IMG/VR virus record: IMGVR_UViG_3300027320_000041
Span: 1-28,621 of that record
Length of the DNA: 28,621 nt
Origin: a virus
Reading direction: 5' to 3' (one strand)
Below the pieces are notes generated by a model that saw nothing but the letters and a program-made list of their open reading frames with translations, was not told where the DNA came from and ran no database searches. Positions within the stretch are counted from its first letter, which is position 1; every line of letters begins with the position of its first letter. Positions 1-7,517 of this stretch are shown here, piece after piece. A program made the position numbers and the translations under genes.

Positions 1-32
<32 letters not shown>

Positions 33-71
33 AATGTGTTGTTTCCTATCGCTTTACGCTAGTTGTTTTTT

Positions 72-551
72 CTACGCCAGAACGTCGATTTTTTTGGACA
101 CTCGGTTGCGGAGGGTGGCGAGCATGTCGCGCTCGGTCATGCCAAGCGCCCACTTCGGCCGGAGTTGGTAGTGGGGCTCGTCGTTAAATTTCCAGCGGCC
201 TCCCCACTCGAATCCGAGGGATTCGCCTAGGGGTCCGATCTCGCGATAGAATGGGTGGTCGCCGTGGTAGGTCTTGCCGTCTTTGGAAAATACGGCGACA
301 TCGAGAGCCAGTGAGTAGTTGTGCATGGAGGCCCCACCGCTGGAATTTGTTACCCTAGGGCCGGGCGCGGTGCGGCCTTTAGCGTAGAGGGCGTCTTGCT
401 CGGCCCATGTGCGGAGGCCACAGATGCACTTGACGTCTAGGTTGAGCGGCGCGGCAAGCTTTTTGGCTGCGAGGATAAATGAGGCGGCGCGGGCGTACAC
501 ATCCGGATGCAGAGTGGAGAGGTTGCGCTCGGATCTTTCGTCTAGGTTCAT
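72..551 (-). CDS. Endolysin, M15-type L,D/D,D-peptidase (CwlK/VanY-like)
   Basis: A 159-residue cell-wall peptidase, expected to cut peptidoglycan peptide cross-links or stems and release progeny. Residues about 40-130 carry the M15 pattern: a GLRTWAEQ segment, then SMHNYSLALD with candidate zinc ligands His77 and Asp84, and EPHYQL with His127. No signal peptide is visible, so export would depend on a holin. It is the last gene of the leftward late operon and follows the lipoprotein gene by 4 bases from ATG 551. An in-frame ATG at 602 would add 17 residues and overlap that gene by about 47 bases; neither start has a clear ribosome site. The single domain, with no separate wall-binding module, is usual for phages of Gram-negative hosts. 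Family assignment is firm; exact bond specificity is not shown. Confidence 0.88.
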   Translation of the reverse strand: MNLDERSERNLSTLHPDVYARAASFILAAKKLAAPLNLDVKCICGLRTWAEQDALYAKGRTAPGPRVTNSSGGASMHNYSLALDVAVFSKDGKTYHGDHPFYREIGPLGESLGFEWGGRWKFNDEPHYQLRPKWALGMTERDMLATLRNRVSKKIDVLA

Positions 552-555
552 TTGA

Positions 556-804
556 TCATTTGTCGCGGAGGAGTTTGGCTTCGCCGTATTTCTGCCATGC
601 AAAGGCCATGCCGTTGTCGCCGGGCGATTCTGGTGGCGTGTGGGGAATGTATTTTGCGGAGAGAGCGAGCTGGAGGTTGCCGAGCTCGCCGATGCGGTCG
701 CCGAATGGAGGGATGGGCACGTTGACGCAGGAGGTCAGGAATGCCATGCCCAGAAAGACGAAGGACAAGAGGACCATCAACAGCGCGATCCGGCGGGCGT
801 TCAT
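556..804 (-). CDS. Small lipoprotein, candidate outer-membrane spanin
   Basis: An 82-residue protein with a basic start, a hydrophobic stretch (about residues 6-24) and a lipobox ending FLTSC, so Cys26 is the likely lipidated residue. The mature part (about 56 residues) is rich in Pro and Gly and has no enzyme motif. Its ATG overlaps the stop of the holin-like gene (ATGA), and the endolysin gene follows directly. Position and architecture fit an Rz1/o-spanin paired with the TM/coiled-coil protein encoded two genes upstream. Spanins have little sequence conservation, so the role is inferred from lipobox and context. It could instead be an unrelated lysogenic-conversion lipoprotein. Confidence 0.6.
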   Translation of the reverse strand: MNARRIALLMVLLSFVFLGMAFLTSCVNVPIPPFGDRIGELGNLQLALSAKYIPHTPPESPGDNGMAFAWQKYGEAKLLRDK

Positions 805-974
805 TTGCCTTTGCGGAGGACGTTGATGATGCCGACTAAACCGAGCCCGGTCGCCACGATTTGGTTCTGGATCTCTGGCTCGAGGTGCACGCCTGCCGCT
901 GTGGCTAGCAGGATGAGCCCACGCCACGTTGAGTTCTGTGACAGCGAATCTATGATTTTAAGTAGGATGACCAT
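801..974 (-). CDS. Small membrane protein, candidate holin
   Basis: A 57-residue protein with two short hydrophobic segments (about residues 14-26 and 36-50) and a basic end, RKGK. It starts one base after the TAG of the upstream coiled-coil protein and its TGA overlaps the ATG of the lipoprotein gene, so translation is coupled in the lysis block. A tiny membrane protein beside an unsecreted endolysin is most simply a holin, forming the pore that lets the endolysin through. There is no family signature I can name with certainty. An upstream in-frame start (1082) exists but would lie inside the preceding gene. Confidence 0.5.
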   Translation of the reverse strand: MVILLKIIDSLSQNSTWRGLILLATAAGVHLEPEIQNQIVATGLGLVGIINVLRKGK

Positions 975-975
975 A

Positions 976-1251
976 CTATTGGGGGCGGGTGTCAAGTTTG
1001 CGCTCGACTCGCTCGATGACGGATCTGGCGCTGGCAATGACTGAGAGCATTTCGGAGTTGGCTGTTTTGAGGTGCTCCACAAACTCCTCTGTCTGTTTGT
1101 CCATGCGGGTTTGCAGCACGTCGAGGCGTCCGGTGAAGTAACGAAAAAGGGTGAATACGGCGGCGAGGCCGATGACGAGCAGGCAGACGAAGAGCCAGCG
1201 GTCGCTTTGACCGCTGGCGTAGTTCGTCAGATCGAGGATTTCCTTTTGCAT
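976..1251 (-). CDS. Membrane-anchored coiled-coil protein, possible inner-membrane spanin
   Basis: A 91-residue protein with one membrane segment (about residues 19-40, RWLFVCLLVIGLAAVFTLFR) followed by a charged helical region of about 50 residues that looks coiled-coil (LDVLQTRMDKQTEEFVEHLK). An N-terminal anchor plus periplasmic coiled coil is the i-spanin (Rz) plan, and a lipoprotein gene lies two genes downstream. Its ATG overlaps the stop of the adhesin gene (TAATG). A tail-associated or holin-related role cannot be excluded. Confidence that it is a real gene is high; confidence in function is moderate. Confidence 0.55.
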   Translation of the reverse strand: MQKEILDLTNYASGQSDRWLFVCLLVIGLAAVFTLFRYFTGRLDVLQTRMDKQTEEFVEHLKTANSEMLSVIASARSVIERVERKLDTRPQ

Positions 1252-2918
1252 TAGCTGTTAGCCTGGGCGATGAGATTTCCGACGATGGCCGTTGTGGCCA
1301 CATTGGCGAGGCGGTCCGTGTTGAGTGCCGAGACTTTTGCAAGCTCCACAGCCAACTCTGATCGGACGGCGCTGGCATTTGCGGCTGCGGTCGGTGCTGT
1401 TGGGATGCTGTCGATCTTTCCGCCGACGCGCTCGAGATCGGCGCGGACTGCCGCGACGAGCGAGACTTCGGAGAGGTTCTGGTTTCCGATGGCGCCGACG
1501 ATGGCGTTAAGGACCGCTTGCCCGTCTGCTTCGTTGAGGAGGCTGCCCTCGACTGCGGTGGCGATCTGTGCGGTGGTCGGGGCGGCGCTGTATGCCGAGC
1601 TTGCGAGTCTGCTTGATACGCTGGCGTCGAGATTGACGAGCTTTGTTGAGTTGCTGTCCATTTCCTGCCGGATGGCTGTGACCGTTGGCGCGGCACTTGG
1701 GGCTGTGTAATCAGCGGCAGCGAGTCTGGATGAGATGTTTTGATCCACTCGACCAAGCTCAGCCGAAAGCTCGGTGCGGACCTGGCTGGCGATGGCGATG
1801 GCGGTGGGGACCGTTGGCGCGTTGGTCAATGTGGTCGCGGTATCGACGAGTCCGCCGGTGATGGTGCGCGTTGCCGCGCCCCAGACTGCCGAGGCCACGG
1901 CGGCGGGATCAAGGACTGCCGTGCCAGTGCCGGACCCTACAGGGACTCCCAGACTAACTGACCCTGCGGCTGGGACGGCGCATGTGCCTGTCAGATTTCC
2001 GCTCGCGTAGACCGTGCCGCTGCGGACATCGCTTGGGACGGCTTGTCCGAGCGTGTTGTCGGCGGTGAACATATCGACATAGCCCCCGCTGCCGTTTAGT
2101 GCGAATCTGACTTTTGCTAATGTTGGAGTCGTGTTTAAAATAATTCTAGGAGCAGACACGGGTATTAAGCCATCAATCGCATGAATAAATGATCCACTTA
2201 CGCGAACGGTAGCACTCGTAGAAGATACTGCATTTATGTTTGTTGCCGTTACATTTCCAATTATCGTGACAAGTCCCGTGCTAGTGTTCCACACCCCTTG
2301 AGCAGCCGTTCCCCCTGTAACATTGCCGATGATGTTTATTGCGCCGACAGAACTATTATTTATTCCGTAGCTTCCCCCTCCAGTTCCACCTACCAAGTTC
2401 CCCGTAAGATTAACGACTCCACCCGCGCTGTTGGTAAGCAACGGCGTTGATCCTCCTGCCCCAGATGCGGTGCAGTTGCCAGTTATAGTCAATGTGCCTG
2501 TGCTATTATTTGCAAAAGCGCGACCAGTATGCGTTCCAGCCGAAGTAACGATTAACGTGCCTGTGCTATTATTTGATACCCCAATAGCCGAACCTGTCAC
2601 CGTCCCAACTATTGTCGCTGAGTTTGGCGAAGCTCCTGCATAATTTACGCAATTTGCCGAGCTGGCACTAACTGCGGAAGTTAATGTGACTCCATTGCTC
2701 ATCGTAAACGATCCGTTTGCTGCCGCTGTTCCGCCCCCGACAAACGTCCCAGCATTTGCGGCATTTGTGACCAATGCGACATCCGCATCTATATCCACCG
2801 TGACCGTAAATGTATTTGAATATATGGAATGTCCAGCACCATTCGGAGGGACTGCACCGCCAGCCCATGTTGCTCCTGCACTCCAGAGTCCAGTTGCGAT
2901 TGCGCGATAGTTTGCCAT
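1251..2918 (-). CDS. Tail fibre/adhesin-like protein, repetitive beta-rich
   Basis: A 555-residue structural protein with two visible parts. Residues about 1-270 are Gly/Ser/Thr/Asn-rich and repeat short strands such as NNSTGTLTITGN, typical of beta-helix or beta-roll adhesins. Residues about 330-550 contain phrases common in phage tail fibres (VASAVWGAATRTITGG, ISSRLAAADYTAP, SSRLASSAYSAAP) alternating with helical stretches. The ATG has an AAAGGA ribosome site about 11 bases upstream and lies 3 bases after the preceding gene. The DNA for the N-terminal part (about 2090-2900) is clearly more AT-rich than its surroundings, suggesting domain exchange. It lies last in the fibre array before lysis genes. 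Receptor binding is inferred; no catalytic motif is seen. Confidence 0.7.
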   Translation of the reverse strand: MANYRAIATGLWSAGATWAGGAVPPNGAGHSIYSNTFTVTVDIDADVALVTNAANAGTFVGGGTAAANGSFTMSNGVTLTSAVSASSANCVNYAGASPNSATIVGTVTGSAIGVSNNSTGTLIVTSAGTHTGRAFANNSTGTLTITGNCTASGAGGSTPLLTNSAGGVVNLTGNLVGGTGGGSYGINNSSVGAINIIGNVTGGTAAQGVWNTSTGLVTIIGNVTATNINAVSSTSATVRVSGSFIHAIDGLIPVSAPRIILNTTPTLAKVRFALNGSGGYVDMFTADNTLGQAVPSDVRSGTVYASGNLTGTCAVPAAGSVSLGVPVGSGTGTAVLDPAAVASAVWGAATRTITGGLVDTATTLTNAPTVPTAIAIASQVRTELSAELGRVDQNISSRLAAADYTAPSAAPTVTAIRQEMDSNSTKLVNLDASVSSRLASSAYSAAPTTAQIATAVEGSLLNEADGQAVLNAIVGAIGNQNLSEVSLVAAVRADLERVGGKIDSIPTAPTAAANASAVRSELAVELAKVSALNTDRLANVATTAIVGNLIAQANS

Positions 2919-2921
2919 AAC

Positions 2922-3203
2922 TTAAAGTCCTTTCGCGGTGATGTAGGTTTGGAGGGCGGCTTGGATCGCGCCCACGGCTTGCTGGGTGGCTTCGTCGCTT
3001 CCTGCCAGTGATCCGAGAGCGATGCCGATGGCGGCAGAGTCGGCGGTGATGACCTCGCCGTTTTCGATGCGGGTCGGGACAAGCCGCATGGCGACATTGG
3101 CGTCCGAAGTACCATCGCCGTTATACTTGCCGGTGATGGCCAAGTTGAGAGAAAATTTCGCGTAGGGTTTGCCGTCGATTTGGAGTGGGTTGGTAGCGTT
3201 CAT
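2922..3203 (-). CDS. Conserved-looking small tail-region protein, function unknown
   Basis: A 93-residue acidic protein without membrane segment or signal peptide. It begins MNATNPLQIDGKPYAKFSLN and ends in a helical AIQAALQTYITAKGL stretch. It sits between two fibre-type genes and is read with them, so a role in the distal tail or in fibre assembly is plausible. I do not recognise a named family. Start is ATG 3203, 18 bases after the stop of the upstream gene, with no strong ribosome site. Confidence 0.6.
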   Translation of the reverse strand: MNATNPLQIDGKPYAKFSLNLAITGKYNGDGTSDANVAMRLVPTRIENGEVITADSAAIGIALGSLAGSDEATQQAVGAIQAALQTYITAKGL

Positions 3204-3221
3204 GGTGTTTGGATTTTTGGG

Positions 3222-3587
3222 TTAGGAGTAAGAAAGGGATGTGCGGTTGCTCCACGCGCCGGTGGCGCTGGCTTCGGCGGTGACTTCGCCAGCGGCGTCG
3301 GTGGTGGTGCGGGAGATGTCCCAGAGGGCCGAGTCGTAGATGCTGCCGCTGTTTGGGAAGTCGGCGTAGGCGAGTTTGCCGTAGAAGAGATTTGATCCGA
3401 TGATGTCGAAGACTTCGACTTTGTCGGGCACGGGACGAGTGCCGATGCGGAAGACGGTGCCGCTTGCGTCTTTCGAGTATAGGCAATGGTCGGCGAGGTT
3501 TTGGACTAGCTCTCCGACTGCGAGATCGCCAGCGAGTGGGATCTTGCCAAGGACGGAGGATTTTTTGGGTATGATTTGTGTGGCCAT
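3222..3587 (-). CDS. Short tail fibre protein with shared C-terminal module
   Basis: A 121-residue protein. The N-terminus (PLAGDLAVGELVQNLADHCLYSKDASGTVFRIG) matches the attachment-type segment found at the front of many phage fibre proteins. The last about 40 residues (WDISRTTTDAAGEVTAEASATGAW, then SNRTSLSYS) closely resemble the C-terminus of the large fibre at 4836-6461 (VRRSTTDAAGRVLATSSATG, then SWLNRETLVYA). The two proteins therefore share a module and may bind the same partner or receptor. The gene follows a 78-base spacer that contains a hairpin pair. Confidence 0.65.
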   Translation of the reverse strand: MATQIIPKKSSVLGKIPLAGDLAVGELVQNLADHCLYSKDASGTVFRIGTRPVPDKVEVFDIIGSNLFYGKLAYADFPNSGSIYDSALWDISRTTTDAAGEVTAEASATGAWSNRTSLSYS

Positions 3588-3612
3588 GTGGCTTGTTTAT
3601 TTCGCGGTGGAG

Positions 3613-3652
3613 ACCCCCGCGTGGCGAGGCGCTATGGAGCGCCCCGCCGGGG
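3613..3652. repeat. Double-hairpin element, copy 1
   Basis: Between two fibre genes. A 10-bp stem with one mismatch (3623-3633 with 3638-3648, GGCGCT/AGCGCC core, loop ATGG) is followed by an overlapping CCCCGCCGGGG mini-palindrome (3642-3652). A similar arrangement recurs at 13021-13062, suggesting a REP-like repeat or mRNA-stabilising element. Confidence 0.5.
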
Positions 3653-3665
3653 TTGGTTGGCTGGG

Positions 3666-4559
3666 TTAGTAGGTGCCGCCGTCGATGCTGGCCTCGAGGC
3701 TGTCCAGGCGTGCGTCGAGTGCGTCGTCTGCACTTGCGCGGGCTGTTGCCTCACTTGTGATGTTGGTCTGTAGGCTGGTGTCAGCACTGGCGCGGGTTGT
3801 CGCTTCAGCGGTGATGTTGCTTTGCAGCGTTGTGTCGGCGCTGGAGCGTGTGCTTGCTTCGGCGGTGATGTTCGACTGAAGAGTCGTGTCGGCGGCTGCG
3901 CGTGCGGACTCTTCGGTGTTGATGTCTGCTTCGGCTGCGGTGACGCGGGTAGCGAGTGCTGTCGCGGCGGACTCCACGGTGTCGATGCGGCCACCGAGGG
4001 CTGTGTCGGCACTGGTGCGGTTCGTGACTTCCGAAGCGAGCGCGGCGTTGTTGCTGGAAACGTAACCAGCGAAGGCGGTGTCGTTGGTCGCATCAACCGA
4101 GTTGATGAGGGTGACGATCTCGGCGAAAGTGTCGCTGTTTGCGCCTGCTGCGGAGAGGATCGCGTCGATACGGCCTTTTTCCGTGCTGATCTTGCCGTCG
4201 AGGGTCGTGTCTGCCGAGCTACGAGCGGAGGCTTCTGAGCTGATCGCGGCGGCGCGGTCTGTGAGCTCTTGTGCGAGTCCTGCGGCGATGCCACTTTCAG
4301 CACTTTGTGCCCGTGAAATTTCCGAATTCAGCGAGGAGGTGAGTGTCGAGTCGCCTGAGCTGCGAAGCGCTCCTTCAGCGGCTACGGCGTCACTGACGAA
4401 GGTCTTTTTTGAAAAGATGTGCTCGCCACCGATTGGCAAGACGCCTTCGGCTGTTCCGATGAAAAGTGACTTGTTTGTGGAGTCGAAGGCTACTTCCCCG
4501 ACTTGAAGCGAGACCGGACTGCCGGAGCCGCGTTTGATTTTGATGATGGGATTAGGCAT
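3666..4559 (-). CDS. Tail fibre protein with 18-residue repeats
   Basis: A 297-residue fibre protein. The N-terminus (KIKRGSGSPVSLQVGEVAFD, then a SLFIG motif) is a typical fibre head domain. The middle has the phrase TFAEIVTLINSVDATNDTAF, often seen in fibre shafts. Three near-identical 18-residue repeats (ADTTLQSNITAEASTRSS and variants, residues about 223-276) are followed by a diverged fourth, and long Ala/Ser/Thr/Glu-rich helical segments precede them. This suggests a trimeric coiled-coil shaft. It lies between the 75-residue fibre protein gene and the short fibre gene. The start has no ribosome site but a C/A-rich leader resembling that of the capsid gene. Confidence 0.75.
   Translation of the reverse strand: MPNPIIKIKRGSGSPVSLQVGEVAFDSTNKSLFIGTAEGVLPIGGEHIFSKKTFVSDAVAAEGALRSSGDSTLTSSLNSEISRAQSAESGIAAGLAQELTDRAAAISSEASARSSADTTLDGKISTEKGRIDAILSAAGANSDTFAEIVTLINSVDATNDTAFAGYVSSNNAALASEVTNRTSADTALGGRIDTVESAATALATRVTAAEADINTEESARAAADTTLQSNITAEASTRSSADTTLQSNITAEATTRASADTSLQTNITSEATARASADDALDARLDSLEASIDGGTY
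3732..3893 (-). repeat. Three tandem 54-bp repeats inside a fibre gene
   Basis: Three in-frame 54-bp units encode 18-residue repeats beginning ADTTLQ/ADTSLQ. They are coding repeats of a fibre shaft, prone to copy-number change by slippage or recombination, and not a CRISPR. Confidence 0.75.
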
Positions 4560-4611
4560 GGCTAATTAGGTGGTGTTTGTGGTTGGTTGGGTGTTCGTGG
4601 TAGGGAGATTG

Positions 4612-4839
4612 TCAAAAATTGCCGCAATCGATGATCGGGATCATGAGGGCGTAGGCGGTTGCGGTGGGCGACCACCGGTAGGGCATGCCTTCGTCGAGGG
4701 CCATGTAGAGGCGGTCGGCTTTGCCAGTGCTGGGGAAATTGGAGCGCGTGGGATACTCGACGACGATGCCTGGCAGGGTGAGGTCGAGCTGAGAGAGATC
4801 GAGCTGTTGGCTGAGGTTGCTCTCGGTGATTGTTGTCAT
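4612..4839 (-). CDS. Small fibre-associated protein
   Basis: A 75-residue protein whose ATG overlaps the stop of the large fibre gene (ATGA). Residues about 31-62 (FPSTGKADRLYMALDEGMPY then RWSP) follow the G-x-LY-x(7-9)-YRW pattern found in small modules at the ends of phage fibre and baseplate proteins. Its stop codon TGA lies inside a TTTGACA box. Likely a fibre tip or connector, inferred from motif and neighbours; it could also have arisen by splitting a longer fibre. Confidence 0.6.
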   Translation of the reverse strand: MTTITESNLSQQLDLSQLDLTLPGIVVEYPTRSNFPSTGKADRLYMALDEGMPYRWSPTATAYALMIPIIDCGNF

Positions 4840-6461
4840 GCGTAAACGAGAGTCTCCCGGTTGAGCCACGATCCGGTGGCGGATGAGGTGGCGAGGACGC
4901 GCCCGGCGGCGTCGGTCGTGGAGCGGCGGACGGTCCACGATGTGGCGGTGTCTGGCAGGGCTGGTAAAGCGGGGCGGTTGGCGTTGAGCAAGCGCCCGCT
5001 GTAGGTCGTGAGTCCGTCCGTGCTAGTGGCAAAGGCGAAGAGATAGAGGGTGGGATCGATGGGCGGCTGCACGCTGCGGAGGCCGAGTGCGGTGGCGGCG
5101 ATCTGGGTGCCGATGGAGGGCGCGGCGTCGAAGGTGATGGTGCCGCTGGCTTCGCTGACCGTGTAGTCGCTGCCAGGTGTCTGTGTGACGCCGTTCAACG
5201 CGACAAGGACATGCTCGGGGTCGTTGCCTGCGAGGCCGTCAATCGGGAATGTAAGGGAGGTGCCATTGCCAGTGCGGACGGTGGTGTTGATGCTGAGGCC
5301 GGGGGCGCTGGCGACGATGAAGGACGAAAGGCCGGTGATGTCGGCGGCGGGGTGGGTGTGGACGGCGTCGGCTTTGGAGAGATCCACCCAGAGTTTAAAT
5401 GCGGGCGAGGCGGAGGGGTTGAATGGTCCCCAATAGCTGGTGCCGGGTGGATAGCCGGGGTTTGGTTCGCCAATGCGGATGTATAGAGCGCCGCCGTAGC
5501 TGACGACTTGTCCGGGCCAGTAGTCGGCCCCGTTGTCGTAGGCTCCCCGATAGTCTGCGGGCTCGGGCTGGAGGGCGGTGTCGGCGAGCGCGCCTTGCGC
5601 GGCGGTGGCTTTGCCGTTGAGGGCGGTCTGGATGGTGCCGATGCTGGCGGCGGCTTCGGCGATGGAGTCGAGCGCGGCGGGATCGAGATTCGCGGCGAGG
5701 TAGTCGATCCTCTGGCCGAGGCTAGTATCTGCTGAGGCAAGGGCGGCGAGGTCGGCATTAAGGCCGGTGATCTCGCCTTTGAGGTGCGTGTGCGCGGACG
5801 GCGCAAATGTGGCTGGCTTGCCGGTAAGGCTTGACCAATCGACGGGCGGGGAGACGGCAACGACGGCGCTAGCGAAGTCGGTGATCTGGCTGGCGGTGTG
5901 CGTGTGGGCGGATGGGGCGAATGTGGCGGGCTTGCCGGTTACGCTGGCCCATGTGGGAGGAGGGGCGAGAAGCGCGATGGCCTGCGCGGTGCGGAGCGGG
6001 GTCATCCACTTGTCATTGTCCGTTCCTGCCTCGGCTTGCGCTTGGGTGGCCTTGCCGTCGGGCATGGCGGCGGGCGTGGCTTCGGTGCCGATGATGACGG
6101 AGTTCTGAACCTCGACGGGGAGAGTGGCGGTGCGCGTGGCTTCGCCGGTGGCGGTCCAGCGGACCTCGAGAAGGGCGAGGACTACGGCGGGCGCGGTGGC
6201 GAAGGCGGCCTCGAGGGGGATGGTGTTGAGATCGAGCACTCCGGCGGCGGCGAGGGCGAGGAAATTGGCGTCGGCGTATGTGGCTTTGAGCGCGGTGGTG
6301 AAGGTCGTGCCGACAGGCGTGGCGACGGCAGCCCCGCGTTGCACAAACTGGATCTCGATGGGGAGGAGGTCGCGGCGCTTGAGCGTGAGCGAGGCGAGGG
6401 CGGCGGAGGATGCCGCCGACTTAACGAACCGCCGAGATGTGATGTCGATGAATAACTTCAT
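4836..6461 (-). CDS. Large tail fibre / receptor-binding protein
   Basis: A 541-residue fibre. Residues about 1-130 look like a head or attachment domain. Two copies of TGKPATFAPSAHTH and a further VHTHPAADITGL are His-x-His motifs of the kind that bind metal along trimeric fibre needles. About residues 300-345 (YRGAYDNGADYWPGQVVSYG, then a GALYIRIG segment and W) resemble a CBM5/12-like carbohydrate-binding fold. Around residue 400-450 the phrase VLVALNGVTQTPGSDYTVSE is common in phage fibres. The C-terminus shares a module with the short fibre at 3222-3587. Start is ATG 6461; a TTTGACA box lies 19 nt upstream and there is no Shine-Dalgarno. This is the best candidate for host recognition. 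Confidence 0.8.
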   Translation of the reverse strand: MKLFIDITSRRFVKSAASSAALASLTLKRRDLLPIEIQFVQRGAAVATPVGTTFTTALKATYADANFLALAAAGVLDLNTIPLEAAFATAPAVVLALLEVRWTATGEATRTATLPVEVQNSVIIGTEATPAAMPDGKATQAQAEAGTDNDKWMTPLRTAQAIALLAPPPTWASVTGKPATFAPSAHTHTASQITDFASAVVAVSPPVDWSSLTGKPATFAPSAHTHLKGEITGLNADLAALASADTSLGQRIDYLAANLDPAALDSIAEAAASIGTIQTALNGKATAAQGALADTALQPEPADYRGAYDNGADYWPGQVVSYGGALYIRIGEPNPGYPPGTSYWGPFNPSASPAFKLWVDLSKADAVHTHPAADITGLSSFIVASAPGLSINTTVRTGNGTSLTFPIDGLAGNDPEHVLVALNGVTQTPGSDYTVSEASGTITFDAAPSIGTQIAATALGLRSVQPPIDPTLYLFAFATSTDGLTTYSGRLLNANRPALPALPDTATSWTVRRSTTDAAGRVLATSSATGSWLNRETLVYA

Positions 6462-6576
6462 GCCGCTACGAGGGGCGAGATGTCAAATGCGCGGGGGGCG
6501 CGGAACTAGGTCAGGAGCGGAGCGGAGGACTCACGCGGAGGCGCGGGGGTCGCGGAGGGGGGATAAGTTTTAAGAA
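6462..6576. other. Intergenic block with dispersed and AT-rich repeats
   Basis: This stretch holds a TTTGACA box (6481-6487 on the minus strand), copy 1 of a 35-bp GC-rich repeat (6524-6558) and the start of an AT-rich repeat (6565-6596). No gene is seen. Confidence 0.6.
6524..6558 (+). repeat. Dispersed 35-bp repeat, copy 1
   Basis: A 35-bp GC-rich sequence starting GGAGGACTCACGCGG is 32/35 identical to 18473-18507 in the same orientation. Both copies are intergenic. It contains an internal CGCGG periodicity and looks like a host-type dispersed repeat. Confidence 0.8.
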
Positions 6577-6596
6577 TTAAGAATTAAGTTTTAAGT
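6565..6596. repeat. AT-rich TTTTAAGAATTAAG repeat, left copy
   Basis: A 32-bp AT-rich run built from AAGTTTTAAG and AATTAAG units. Close copies lie at 7518-7548 and, inverted, at 7577-7612. It overlaps the 3' end of the zinc-ribbon gene and encodes its terminal LKLNS. Confidence 0.8.
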
Positions 6597-6855
6597 CGGG
6601 AGCCACTGCATCCCACTTACCTATTGGGCAACGCTCGGTTGCCATGCGGAGTTTTGCCCAAGTGCTACAGCCACACTTGCGGCAACGGCCTGTGGCGTTC
6701 AAGGCGGTGGCGTCCCATTCGGGGCAGGCGCGGCACGTTGCTTCTCGGCTGGCGAGTGCTTCGGGTGGCGTGGTGGCGAAGCCGGAGGCCGTCCACTTTG
6801 CTCCAGCGGAAAGAACGCTTTCAATCGCCATCCGGTGCGCCTCTAGATTTCTCAT
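6577..6855 (-). CDS. Small zinc-ribbon-like protein
   Basis: A 92-residue protein. The second half has the metal-binding pattern C-x2-C, then C-x2-C-x-C, then CPIGKW (ATCRACPEW ... GRCRKCGCSTW ... ERCPIGKW). This cysteine pattern recurs in small proteins of many phages, often among tail genes; its biochemical role is not established to my knowledge. ATG 6855 lies one base after the stop of the upstream gene, and an in-frame TTG at 6870 is less likely. The C-terminal LKLNS is encoded by an AT-rich repeat and looks like a recombination scar. Confidence 0.65.
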   Translation of the reverse strand: MRNLEAHRMAIESVLSAGAKWTASGFATTPPEALASREATCRACPEWDATALNATGRCRKCGCSTWAKLRMATERCPIGKWDAVAPDLKLNS

Positions 6856-6856
6856 A

Positions 6857-7510
6857 TTAAGATAAGACAACGGTGAAGGCTGGATTTAATTGCACAGAAT
6901 AAGGATTACAAAAAGGGAAATGAAATTCAGTAAATGGCATGGTTGCATTATACGTTCCGTATCCTGTGATAGGAAAAGATACAGACCCGCGTTTTGTTAT
7001 GGTTGCTGTTTGGTAATTGGTGAATCCACCTCCACAAATACAACAACCTGGCGGGAAATTCCCGGATGAATCACAAGCATCAAAATTTTGATTTATAATA
7101 ACGTCTGAAATATTTGTGTTTTCCTCAAAGTCAATACGACAGATGCACCCTTGGATTGAATATCTCCACGTGTAACGGTAAAACCAATCTTCGTAATCTT
7201 CTCTAATATCCTGAGGCACACATTCCGATCCGGTGTTTCCATCGCTGAATGTCCATCTAGTTTTGTATCGGATAAAAACCTGATTTTCCCTCTGCTCTGA
7301 AATATCCCCCCAACACGGAACAGGCCCGTGAGAAGTTTGACCTATGGTAACGGTGCTGGATTTGCCAAAAGCGGAGATTGTAACAACATCCCCGTCAGAA
7401 AAAACGCAAGTGCAAGGCCCACAACACCCACACTCAACAGCGCGAAGGCCGCCGCCTTCTTCGTCGGTTTTGATTTTTACTGCGCCGGTGGATGTGAGGC
7501 CGAGGGTCAT
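6857..7510 (-). CDS. Cysteine-rich tail-region protein of unknown function
   Basis: A 217-residue protein with about 15 cysteines, many in tight clusters (ECGCCGPCTC near residue 30, CDSSG...PGCCICGG near residue 155), suggesting metal binding or disulfides. It begins MTLGLTSTGAVKIKTDEE and ends in a beta-rich, aromatic segment. It lies among minor tail genes but its DNA is distinctly AT-richer than the flanks, and it is bracketed by AT-rich repeats. There is no signal peptide or membrane segment. It may be a baseplate component or an inserted accessory gene; I cannot assign a named family. Start ATG 7510 has no convincing ribosome site. Confidence 0.6.
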   Translation of the reverse strand: MTLGLTSTGAVKIKTDEEGGGLRAVECGCCGPCTCVFSDGDVVTISAFGKSSTVTIGQTSHGPVPCWGDISEQRENQVFIRYKTRWTFSDGNTGSECVPQDIREDYEDWFYRYTWRYSIQGCICRIDFEENTNISDVIINQNFDACDSSGNFPPGCCICGGGFTNYQTATITKRGSVSFPITGYGTYNATMPFTEFHFPFCNPYSVQLNPAFTVVLS

Positions 7511-7517
7511 GGCAGAG

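Noticed and set aside
992-1756. 254-residue minus frame overlapping the fibre and lysis genes
   Set aside because: Ser/Arg/Pro-rich out-of-frame shadow of the 555-residue fibre and the 91-residue lysis protein.
3732-3893. CRISPR-like direct repeats
   Set aside because: The repeats are in frame, encode 18-residue units and have no spacers; they are fibre shaft repeats.
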